Source: CAVWNR01 sp963756525
GTDB lineage: Bacteria; Actinomycetota; Actinomycetes; Mycobacteriales; Jatrophihabitantaceae
Assembly (NCBI GenBank): GCA_963756525.1
Contig: CAVWNR010000004.1
Span: 264,716 to 328,715, forward strand
Reading direction: 5' to 3'
DNA: 64,000 bases
This document shows, in pieces, positions 24,768 to 32,758 of this stretch. The translations under genes and the position numbers were made by a program. Within the stretch, counting starts at the first letter, position 1; every line of letters starts with the position of its first letter. The notes below the pieces were generated by a model, which saw only the letters and a program-made list of their open reading frames with translations, was not told the origin of the DNA and ran no database searches.

Positions 24768-27701
24768 TTAGGCCAGGTTGTGGTCGGTCGCGTAGCGGGC
24801 GGCTTGGGTACGGTTGGCCGCGCCGGTTTTGATCAGGATGCTGCGCACGTGGTTGGCGGCCGTGTTCGCGCTGATGTACAGCTGCGAGCCGATCTGGCGG
24901 TTGCTCAGCCCTGAGGCGAGCAGGCGCAGCACCTCGACCTCGCGGTCGGTGAGTCCGCCCGGTCCCGCGGTGGCGAGGATGGGCTGCAACCAGCGCAGCA
25001 CGCGTGTTTGCCCGATCGGCTCGGCGACCGCGCGCGCCTGCTCGGCGAGTCGCGCGGCGCGCGGGGCGTCCTCGCCGCGGCGGTGGACGGCGACGGCGTG
25101 CCGTGCGAGCGTCTCGGCGACGTGCACATCCGACCCCATCCGCTCGTCCATGGTCAGCGCGGCGGCGAACAGCCGGTCAGCGTGTGCGTGATCGCCGGAA
25201 CCTGCCGCGAAGCGTGCCAGGTATCGGTCCGCGCTGCCGAACGCGGCGACGAATTGTGCGGCGACGATGTTCTTGCCCGCGTACCGGGCCACGAACGGGT
25301 TCAGGGTCCGGATCGCGTCCGTGTCGCCGAGGTCCGCCGCACCATCGGCCATGAAGGCCAGTTCGATGGGCCACTGGGCGTCGGCGAGACGCGACTCGAG
25401 GTCGCGGTTGAGCAGCGCACGCAGCGCGCGGCGCATGCCCTCCGTGACGCCGAGCTCCGTATACAGCGCGAGCATCCCCGGCAGCCAACGCCCGGCGAAG
25501 GACTCCTGGCCGGTGATGAACCCGCGGACGGCGTCCAGGCCGCCGGTCTCCCGTCGGACCATGAACATCTGCACGGCATGCGGCCCCTCGGTCGACTCGA
25601 CGTCGAACTCGCCGACCTGCAGCGCAGCATCGGCGAGCCGCTCCGCTTCGGCGAACTCGCCGCGGCGGTAGGCGAACCCTTGGGTCATGCAGGCCTCGGT
25701 GTAGTGCGTGAACGGCTGCCTGCCGGCCAGCGCGGCGGTCCGTTCCTGCCGGACGTAGCGCTCCAGGTCGGCGGGTCGGCCTACCAGGTAGCTCGCCATT
25801 GCGCCGAAATGCGCCGCCTCGCTCAGCGCCTCGTAGTCGCCGAGTTCGACAGCCAGTGCGGAAAGCTCGCCGGCCCGGTCCAGTTCGCGCTCGACCACGT
25901 CCGGGGTCAGGCCATGCCACAGGCTGGTCCGCAGTGTGTGTGCGATCGCCAGGGGGTCACCGGTGCGGCGGGCCATCTCAATGGCCCGCTCACCCACAAC
26001 CTCGGCTCGCTCCTGCTGCCCGGCGAAGGCCAAGGCGCGCCCCAACGAGCCGATGGCGCAGACGTAGCGGACGTCGTCCTGGTCGAGCCCGCAGCCGGCT
26101 ATCGCCGTGGAGAGCGTATCCGCGGCGTGGGTATCGGCGAGCCCCGGTCGCCAGTTCGCCTCCTCGAAACCCATTGCGGCCCGCAGCCGGACGAGCGGGC
26201 CGGACTGGTGCGTCAACCGTTCGTAGAGGTCGCGGGCGCGAGCGAAATCACTGGCCCGCACGTGGTTCTCGGCCGCCCCGAACAGTGCGTCGGCGACCTC
26301 GTCGGGGCCGGACTCGGGCAAGGCAGCGGCGCGCTCGAACCACTGGGCGGCCTCCTCGTAAGCCAGGCTGCACGCAGCCTGACGCGCCGCCAGGGTGGCG
26401 TAGCGCACCGCCTGCTCGTGGTAGCCGAGCACGTGAGCGTGCAGGTAATGGTGCGCCAGCCGGGGGACCAGCGCCGGGATGTTCGCCGGCCCGCGGTCCA
26501 GCGCCTCGGCGGCGCGGGCGTGCAGCAAATGCAGCCGCGCGCCCGGCAGCTGGTCGAGGACCACCTGCCGGGTCAGAGCGTGCACGAACTGGTATCGGCC
26601 CGCCGCATCGTCGAGCGCCTCGATCAGCCCGACCGCGGTCGCCGCATCGACCGCGTCGATGCTCTGGCCGCGCTCGACCCTTCCGGCACGCACCAGCGTC
26701 GCGAGGTCGAACGTCTCGCCCAACACCGCGGCGAGCTCGACGACCTCGCGCACCGCGGGGCCGAGACCGGCCAGCCGGGCGCCGATCGCGTCCCCGATCG
26801 AAGCCGGGATGTGCTGTCGGCCGCGGAGTGCGACCAGCCCACCGCGACGTTGCAGATCGGCCCACAGCTCGCGCAGGAAGAACGGGTTGCCGCCGGTGCG
26901 GTCGCGCAGAATCGCCGCCGAAGCCCTCGCCCCCGCCTTCGGGATCCCTCCGCGTTCGCTGACGAAGTCCGTGATCGCATCGGTGTCGAGCCCGCCGAGG
27001 TCGAGGCGGTGCACGCCGTCGAGGCGATGCAGGTCGGCCAGGCGTTCACTGAGCAGTGCCGAGCGGTCCGGCGCAGTTGTCCGGAAGGTGCCCACGAGCA
27101 GCATCCGGGTGTCGATACCCGCGTTCGCTACATGCTCGAGCAGGGCGAGTGTGGGCAGTGTCGCCCAGTGCAGATCGTCGAGGATGACGGCGAGAGCCCG
27201 CTCCTCAGACAGCGTGCGAAATAGCATGGCGAGCGCGTCGAACAGGTCGCCTCGCAGGTCACCGGCCGTGTCGTGCGCCGTCGGTGGCAGGTGCTGTGCG
27301 GCCCTAGCGGAGAGCCGGCCGAGATCGTACGGCGCGCCGGCCAGGAACGGGCAATGGTGCTCCGGTCCGCTGCTCAGACATCCGTCGGTACAACACGGCG
27401 AGTGCTCGAAGAGGTGGTCGAGGATCTGCACAAACGGCTGGTAGGGCACGCCGGCGTCCTTAGTCGCGGCCCCGACCAGGACGGTCACGCCGTGCTCGTG
27501 CAGCGCACCGGCCACCTCTGCCGCGAGCCGGGTCTTGCCGGCGCCGGGCTCGCCGCCGAGCAGCACGACCTGACCGTCGCCCCCCTCGACCCGCGACCAG
27601 ATTCGCTCCAGGTTCTCCAGTTCGTAGCGGCGTCCGACCAGCCGTGACCGGCGAGCCGCGACAAAGCGGCGCGGCAGCGGCACCGGCCTCGACGACGCCA
27701 T
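24768..27701 (-). CDS. Large LuxR-family (LAL) ATPase regulator B
   Basis: 977 residues from ATG at 27701. Walker A GGEPGAGKTR (49-58), Walker B AVILDDLHWATLPTLALLEH, STAND-type NPFFLREL, a TPR-rich middle, and the C-terminal HTH LTDREVEVLRLLASGLSNRQI, then YISANTAANHVRSILIKTGA. Unusual feature: a small Cys/His cluster at 103-117 (PCCTDGCL...EHHCPF) inserted between Walker A and B, which could bind a metal. Divergent from the FAD oxidase B with an inverted repeat between them; convergent with DUF4242. Confidence 0.9.
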   Translation of the reverse strand: MASSRPVPLPRRFVAARRSRLVGRRYELENLERIWSRVEGGDGQVVLLGGEPGAGKTRLAAEVAGALHEHGVTVLVGAATKDAGVPYQPFVQILDHLFEHSPCCTDGCLSSGPEHHCPFLAGAPYDLGRLSARAAQHLPPTAHDTAGDLRGDLFDALAMLFRTLSEERALAVILDDLHWATLPTLALLEHVANAGIDTRMLLVGTFRTTAPDRSALLSERLADLHRLDGVHRLDLGGLDTDAITDFVSERGGIPKAGARASAAILRDRTGGNPFFLRELWADLQRRGGLVALRGRQHIPASIGDAIGARLAGLGPAVREVVELAAVLGETFDLATLVRAGRVERGQSIDAVDAATAVGLIEALDDAAGRYQFVHALTRQVVLDQLPGARLHLLHARAAEALDRGPANIPALVPRLAHHYLHAHVLGYHEQAVRYATLAARQAACSLAYEEAAQWFERAAALPESGPDEVADALFGAAENHVRASDFARARDLYERLTHQSGPLVRLRAAMGFEEANWRPGLADTHAADTLSTAIAGCGLDQDDVRYVCAIGSLGRALAFAGQQERAEVVGERAIEMARRTGDPLAIAHTLRTSLWHGLTPDVVERELDRAGELSALAVELGDYEALSEAAHFGAMASYLVGRPADLERYVRQERTAALAGRQPFTHYTEACMTQGFAYRRGEFAEAERLADAALQVGEFDVESTEGPHAVQMFMVRRETGGLDAVRGFITGQESFAGRWLPGMLALYTELGVTEGMRRALRALLNRDLESRLADAQWPIELAFMADGAADLGDTDAIRTLNPFVARYAGKNIVAAQFVAAFGSADRYLARFAAGSGDHAHADRLFAAALTMDERMGSDVHVAETLARHAVAVHRRGEDAPRAARLAEQARAVAEPIGQTRVLRWLQPILATAGPGGLTDREVEVLRLLASGLSNRQIGSQLYISANTAANHVRSILIKTGAANRTQAARYATDHNLA

Positions 27702-27734
27702 GCCTGGACGGTACCGCCGCCGACGCCGCGGCTC

Positions 27735-27754
27735 GATGGTCAGTTCTGACTATC
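27735..27754. promoter_or_regulatory. Inverted repeat between LAL B and FAD oxidase B
   Basis: GATGGTCAG-TT-CTGACTATC: 8 of 9 positions pair around a TT centre. Placed in the 150-nt divergent intergenic region, 34 nt from the LAL start. Candidate LuxR-type operator. Confidence 0.5.
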
Positions 27755-27851
27755 CGGCTGTCGATACCGGGAGGCCCGTTTCGGTCATGACGCGGGCGCG
27801 GTGCAACACGGATCGTGGACCCGGTATTCGGAACACGATAGGAGCCAGCTC

Positions 27852-29216
27852 ATGACATCGACTCTCGACCTGCGCACCGACGGCGGGCTCGTCCTGCCGA
27901 ACGACGACGATTACGACGACGCCCGCTCCGTCTACAACGCCATGATCGACCGGCGTCCTGCGGGGATTGCCCGCTGCCGCACGGTGGCCGACGTGCAGGC
28001 CGCGCTCGCCGCAGCGCGCCGGGCCGGCCTGCCGGTAGCGGTACGCGGGGGTGGGCATTCCGGGCCTGGCTTCGGCACCATCGATCACGGCCTGGTCATC
28101 GACCTCTCGCCGATGTCGACCATCGAGGTTGACCCGGATGCCCGCACCGCCCGCGTGCAGGGTGGGGCCACGCTGACGATGCTCGACGCGGCGACGCACG
28201 CCTACGGCCTGGCAACACCGGCCGGCGTCGTCGGCACGACCGGCGTCGGCGGCCTCACCCTTGGCGGCGGACACGGCTACCTGTCGCGCAAGTACGGGCT
28301 CACCATTGACAACCTGCTCTCGGCCGAGATGGTCTTGGCCGACGGGCGCATGGTCACCGCGTCCGAGGACGAGAATCCCGACCTGTTCTGGGCGATCCGC
28401 GGTGGCGGCGGTAACTTCGGCGTCGTCACCTGCTTCACGCTGCGGCTGCACCCGGTCACCAACGTGATCTGCGGACCGACCGCCTGGCCGGGGTCGGCCA
28501 CCAGCGACGTGCTGGACTGGTACCGCGAGTTCCTGCCCGCCCAGCACGAGGACCTCTACGGCTTCCTCGCGACCCTGACCGTCCCACCCGTGGCGCCGTT
28601 CCCCGAACCGTTCCACCTGCACAAGGCGTGCGCGATCATCTGGTGCTACACCGGCGACCCGACCGACGCCGCCGACGCGTTCGCCCCGGTCCGGGCGATG
28701 CAACCGGCCTGGGACGGCACCGGCGAGGCGCCCTACCCGGCGCTGCAGGCCTCCTTCGACGCACTGTTTCCTAAGGGCCTGCACTGGTACTGGCGCGGTG
28801 ACTTCTTCCGGACAATCCCGGACGAGGCGCTCGCCGTTCATGCCCGGTTCAGCGAGCAAGCGCCGACGGCGCTCTCGCAGATGCACCTGTACCCGGTCGA
28901 CGGCGCCGTGCATCGCGTGGGCGCGAACGAGACGGCCTGGGCACACCGCGACGTGAGCTTCTCGCAGGTAATCGTCGGCGTGGATCCGGATCCAGCGAAC
29001 GCCGCAGCGATCCGCACCTGGGCGCAGGACTACCACGACGCCCTGCATCCCTACTCGGCCGGCGGCGGGTACGTGAACTTCATGATGGACGAGGGCCAGG
29101 ACCGGGTGCGCGCGACCTACGGCGACAACTTCGACCGGCTCGCCGCCGTCAAGCACGCGTATGACCCGGACAACGTGTTCCGGGTCAACCAGAACATCCC
29201 GCCGGCCCAACCGTGA
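27852..29216 (+). CDS. FAD-linked oxidase, berberine-bridge type (B)
   Basis: 454 residues from ATG at 27852 (AGGAG, 7 nt). PCMH FAD domain with VAVRGGGHSGPGFG (flavin-linking His), GGATLTMLDAATHAYGLATP, GVGGLTLGGGHGYLSRKYG and LFWAIRGGGGNFGVVT; C-terminal BBE motif HAYDPDNVFRVNQNIPP. Length and ending are normal, in contrast to copy A. Oxidises an alcohol, sugar or similar substrate with O2. Likely controlled by LAL B. Overlaps the zinc-ribbon-like gene by 4 nt. Confidence 0.9.
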   Translation: MTSTLDLRTDGGLVLPNDDDYDDARSVYNAMIDRRPAGIARCRTVADVQAALAAARRAGLPVAVRGGGHSGPGFGTIDHGLVIDLSPMSTIEVDPDARTARVQGGATLTMLDAATHAYGLATPAGVVGTTGVGGLTLGGGHGYLSRKYGLTIDNLLSAEMVLADGRMVTASEDENPDLFWAIRGGGGNFGVVTCFTLRLHPVTNVICGPTAWPGSATSDVLDWYREFLPAQHEDLYGFLATLTVPPVAPFPEPFHLHKACAIIWCYTGDPTDAADAFAPVRAMQPAWDGTGEAPYPALQASFDALFPKGLHWYWRGDFFRTIPDEALAVHARFSEQAPTALSQMHLYPVDGAVHRVGANETAWAHRDVSFSQVIVGVDPDPANAAAIRTWAQDYHDALHPYSAGGGYVNFMMDEGQDRVRATYGDNFDRLAAVKHAYDPDNVFRVNQNIPPAQP

Positions 29217-29467
29217 CCGACCGCGCCATGCTGGCACTTTCGACTTCGGCCCGCGCGCCGCGCGTCGAGACGCCACTCGAGGTCGTGGGATGCCCGCAGT
29301 GCGCGCAGCCGACCGAGGTCGCATGGCGCGCCGACCTGCCCTCAACCGACGGACCGGTGCCGCACCTGTACCTCCGGTGCGCCCAGCGCCACTGGTTCCT
29401 ACTCGCCGAAGATTTCGCCGGCGTGGGGCCGAGCAACGCGCTCGAAATGGCCGGCAGGGCTTGCTGA
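29213..29467 (+). CDS. Small Cys-containing protein, possible zinc ribbon
   Basis: 84 residues; GTG at 29213 overlaps the oxidase stop (GTGA). VVGCPQCAQPTEVAWRADL and LYLRCAQRHWFLLAED give a CxxC plus Cys/His pattern that could form a zinc site. No named family. Coupled to the FAD oxidase. Confidence 0.6.
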   Translation: MTDRAMLALSTSARAPRVETPLEVVGCPQCAQPTEVAWRADLPSTDGPVPHLYLRCAQRHWFLLAEDFAGVGPSNALEMAGRAC

Positions 29468-29673
29468 TCGGGACAACGCGAGCCGCTGTCAGTAAGCCGA
29501 TCTGTCGACGCCGTGATCGGGTGCCTGACCCGTGATCGTGCCCATCCGCTGCTGGTTGGCGGGTCGCGGAGTAGCGTCCGCGATGTTGGAGGACGCCGGC
29601 TGGGCATTTGCCGGCCTGGGGGTGGCGCGTTGGTCGACCGATACGGCGGGACGCCTGCGCGCTGCGCGGTGCC

Positions 29674-32463
29674 GTGAGCCGGCCGCGGCCGGTTGCGCAG
29701 GAGTCCGCCGGACGCTTCGTCGGGCGCGCTGGAGAGCTTCGCGTGCTGGCGGGAGCCCTCGCCGATGCGCGTGCCGGCCGTCCGCGGATTGTCCTGGCCC
29801 GGGGGGAGCCGGGCATGGGCAAGACCGCGCTGTTGCGACAGTTTCTGCGCGGGGCGGGCGATGAGGTCTGCGCGTTGTGGGCGAGCGGCGACGAGGCTGA
29901 GGTCGATCTCGACTTCGGCGTGGTCGAGCAGCTGCGCGCCGCGCTGCCCCGCGAGCTGACCGGGGTGCAGCCCGCCGCCGGGCCGGGCAAGGACAGCCTG
30001 GCGGTCGGTGCCGACCTGCTCGCGAGCGTCGGGTTGCTCGAGCAGCGTGGTCCGGTGGTACTGGCCGTCGATGACCTGCAGTGGGCAGACGCCGCGTCGG
30101 CGCGGGCGCTGCTGTTCCTGCTGCGCCGGTTGCGGCATGACCGGCTGCTGCTCGTGGCCGCCGCGCGGCAGGGCGACATGCTGCACCGGCTGGGCGACGG
30201 GTGGGCTCGCCTGCTGGCCGACGATGACTTGGCGGCCACGGTTCGGTTGGCGGGGCTGACCGGCAACGAGGTGCGCGAGCTGGCCGCCGTGGACGGGCGA
30301 GCGTTGCCGGCTCCGGTGAGTGAACGGCTGCGCGTGCACACCTGCGGTAATCCGCTGTACCTGCGCGCGCTGCTCGCCGAGCTCCCGGAGGACGCGTTGC
30401 TCGGCGGCGGAGCCGAGCTGCCGGCGCCGCACTCGTACGCGGCTACGGTGCTGACCCGGCTGGCCAGACTGTCGCCGTCCACTCGGGATTTGGTCACCGC
30501 TGCCGCAGTGTTGGGCACCCGCGCACCCCTGCACGCGGTGGCCGGGATGGCCGGCCTCGAGCAGCCGATGGACGCGGCAGAGGAGGCGACCGCCGCCGGC
30601 CTGGTGCGGTTGACCCGCGGCCCGGCCGGCGGCGAGCTGAGCTTCGTCCATCCGTTGATGCGCGCCGCGGTCTACGACGATCTGCCCGGTCCGCGCCGCC
30701 GGGGGCTGCATCGTGCCGCCGCCGGGCTGGTCGACCGGGCCGCGTCGTTGCGGCATCGGGTGGCGGCCGCCGAGGGCGCGGACGCGGCGCTGTCGGCAGA
30801 GCTGCGCACGGCCGGGCAGGAGGAGCTTGCGGTCGGCGCGCTCGGCGCCGCGGCGAGCTATTTGCAGCTGGCATCGCGGGTCGAACCCGACGCTCAGGCG
30901 GCGGATGTGTACCTCTACCAGGCCGTGGAGTTGCTGCTCATCGGCGGCGATGTCTTCGGCGCCGCTGCCCGCGCCGAACAGGTGCACGCCCGACCGATCA
31001 GCGCGTATCAGCGCTATGTCAGCGCCCTGCTGGACACGCCTACCGGGCGGCTCGTGGAAGCGGTCGCCGAGCTGCGCACCGTCGCCGGTTCGGTCTCATC
31101 GCGCGATGAGCCGGATCTGTATGCGCGTGTCACATCGGCGCTGGCCTTCCTGTCGGCAATGCTCGGTGAACCGGAGCAGACCATCCGGTGGGCACGCCGC
31201 GCGCGCACGGTCGCCAGCCGGCCGGAGACCGCAGAGCAGTTGGCCGTGCAAGGGCTGGCGTGGAGTTACGCAAAGACCGGACGAATTAGCGAGTCGCTGG
31301 CGTTGCTCGCGAGCTGCGCCCCCGATCGGGGGCGTCCGCTCGCGTTCGAGACCGACCTGCTGGCGATCCGCGGGACGGTGCGCACCTGGGCCGGCGATCA
31401 TTCCGGCGCGATTTCCGACCTGCGCGCGGTCGAGCGGTGGATGCGCCTGGGCGCTTCGATCACCGACTTCGTCCAGGTGTACGCGGCGCTGGCCGAGGCG
31501 GAGCTCCAATCGGGATCGTGGCGTGACGCGGCGACACACGTCGAGCTGGCGACCTCGCTGGCCGAGGACCTCGATCACCACTGGTACCAGCCGTACGCGC
31601 ACGAGGTGGCCACCTACCTCTATGCGCTGCAGGGTGACGACGCGTTCGCCGCCGCACACGCCGCGGCGGCGCGGGCGACCGCCGGGCGAGGGTCAGTCGG
31701 TGAGGGTTTGGCGTACGCGGCACTGGCGGCGGCGCACCGAGCCTGGGCTCTGGGCGATTGGCCGGCGGTGACGGACGCGCTGGGGCCACTGCACGACGGC
31801 GAGCTTGCTGGCGTCGCCGAACATCCCAACCTGGCCCTGTGGCGGTACCGGCTGGCCGAGGCATGGATCGGGCAGGACCGTCCGGGTGACGCCCTGCGCC
31901 TACTCGACCGGGCCGCCCCGCCGCCCTGGGGGGGCACACAAGGGTGCGACCGAGCCCGGCTACGCGCCCTCGCGCTGCGCTGCCGCGGGGACGCCACCGA
32001 CGCGGAGTCGGTGTTCGTCGGTGGCCTGGCCGACCTGCACGGCCCGCCGGCGACGTTGTCCGCCGCGCTGCTCGCGCTGGACTACGGCCGCTTCTTGCTC
32101 GATACCGGGCAGCCGACCGGCGCGGTGCTACCGCTGCAGGCGGCTCGCTCGGTGCTGCACCAGCTCGCCGCAAGACCGTTTCGCCATGCCTGCGACGCCG
32201 CCCTGCACCGCTGCGGCGTGGCAGCGAAGGCCGCGCCCTCGCGCGCGGTCGCGGTCGCGCGAGACGGGCTCACCGCCCGTGAGCGCGTGGTGGCTCGGCT
32301 GGTCGCCGACGGGGCCACCAACCGCGAGGTCGCCGCGCAGCTGTATTTGAGCGTCAAGGGCGTCGAGTACCACCTCGGCAACATCTTCGCCAAGCTGGGC
32401 ATCAGCTCCCGGCGGCAACTGCGCGCGGTGCTGGCCCGAGCCGAAGCCGGTGCGCCGGCGTGA
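29674..32463 (+). CDS. Large LuxR-family (LAL) ATPase regulator C
   Basis: About 929 residues from a GTG at 29674; the frame is open earlier (TTG at 29608) and no start has a strong ribosome site. GRFVGRAGELRVLAGAL, Walker A RGEPGMGKTALL (44-54), Walker B VVLAVDDLQWADAASARALL, NPLYLRALLAELPE, a helical repeat middle and the HTH LTARERVVARLVADGATNREV, then LSVKGVEYHLGNIFAKLGIS. A palindrome lies 15 nt after its stop, upstream of the transporter unit, so that unit may be its target. Confidence 0.9.
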   Translation: MSRPRPVAQESAGRFVGRAGELRVLAGALADARAGRPRIVLARGEPGMGKTALLRQFLRGAGDEVCALWASGDEAEVDLDFGVVEQLRAALPRELTGVQPAAGPGKDSLAVGADLLASVGLLEQRGPVVLAVDDLQWADAASARALLFLLRRLRHDRLLLVAAARQGDMLHRLGDGWARLLADDDLAATVRLAGLTGNEVRELAAVDGRALPAPVSERLRVHTCGNPLYLRALLAELPEDALLGGGAELPAPHSYAATVLTRLARLSPSTRDLVTAAAVLGTRAPLHAVAGMAGLEQPMDAAEEATAAGLVRLTRGPAGGELSFVHPLMRAAVYDDLPGPRRRGLHRAAAGLVDRAASLRHRVAAAEGADAALSAELRTAGQEELAVGALGAAASYLQLASRVEPDAQAADVYLYQAVELLLIGGDVFGAAARAEQVHARPISAYQRYVSALLDTPTGRLVEAVAELRTVAGSVSSRDEPDLYARVTSALAFLSAMLGEPEQTIRWARRARTVASRPETAEQLAVQGLAWSYAKTGRISESLALLASCAPDRGRPLAFETDLLAIRGTVRTWAGDHSGAISDLRAVERWMRLGASITDFVQVYAALAEAELQSGSWRDAATHVELATSLAEDLDHHWYQPYAHEVATYLYALQGDDAFAAAHAAAARATAGRGSVGEGLAYAALAAAHRAWALGDWPAVTDALGPLHDGELAGVAEHPNLALWRYRLAEAWIGQDRPGDALRLLDRAAPPPWGGTQGCDRARLRALALRCRGDATDAESVFVGGLADLHGPPATLSAALLALDYGRFLLDTGQPTGAVLPLQAARSVLHQLAARPFRHACDAALHRCGVAAKAAPSRAVAVARDGLTARERVVARLVADGATNREVAAQLYLSVKGVEYHLGNIFAKLGISSRRQLRAVLARAEAGAPA

Positions 32464-32477
32464 GCGGGCGGCGAACA

Positions 32478-32494
32478 CTAGGGATTTCCCCTAG
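32478..32494. promoter_or_regulatory. Palindrome upstream of the MmpL unit
   Basis: CTAGGG-ATTTC-CCCTAG, perfect 6+6 inverted repeat. Ninety nt before the 57-aa ORF that precedes the transporter. CTAGGG-type palindromes are plausible operators for LuxR-type HTH proteins; the upstream LAL C is the obvious candidate. It could also help terminate LAL C. Confidence 0.55.
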
Positions 32495-32568
32495 GGACAA
32501 CTACGCCCTCTCCCGCTCACGCTGAGCCAGACACCCAATGGGCCGGGGTCACGGATGGGGGCGGCGTG

Positions 32569-32742
32569 ATGGATCTGGTCATGCAGGTCCGTCGGCACGA
32601 CCAGCGCTACCAGGGATCGCTGACCCGGGTCAGTGACCAGCTGTGCTTGCAGTTCAGCGGCGTGCTCGAACTGCTCGCGGTCATGGAGCGACTCACCACG
32701 AATGAGCACCGGGCCGACCAAGGTGGCGGCGAGCCGGAGTGA
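32569..32742 (+). CDS. 57-residue protein upstream of the MmpL transporter
   Basis: ATG at 32569 preceded by a G-rich stretch; stop at 32742, 16 nt before the transporter start. The product, MDLVMQVRRHDQRYQGS..., is highly helical and amphipathic (LTRVSDQLCLQFSGVLELLAVMERL) with one Cys. Not recognised. Position and composition suggest a real gene co-expressed with the transporter. Confidence 0.5.
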   Translation: MDLVMQVRRHDQRYQGSLTRVSDQLCLQFSGVLELLAVMERLTTNEHRADQGGGEPE

Positions 32743-32758
32743 ACAGAGGTGGACGACG

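Noticed and set aside
25008..27224. 738-codon open frame on the plus strand
   Set aside because: It lies opposite the LAL regulator B gene; its sequence is Arg/Pro/Gly-rich with no domain, while the minus strand has a complete ATPase-HTH protein.
27750..30518. 922-codon open frame on the minus strand
   Set aside because: Antisense to FAD oxidase B and LAL C; no motifs, low-complexity Ser/Ala/Arg composition.
11962..32463. Polyketide or non-ribosomal peptide cluster suggested by many LAL regulators
   Set aside because: No synthase, carrier or tailoring set is present; only regulators, FAD oxidases and small proteins.
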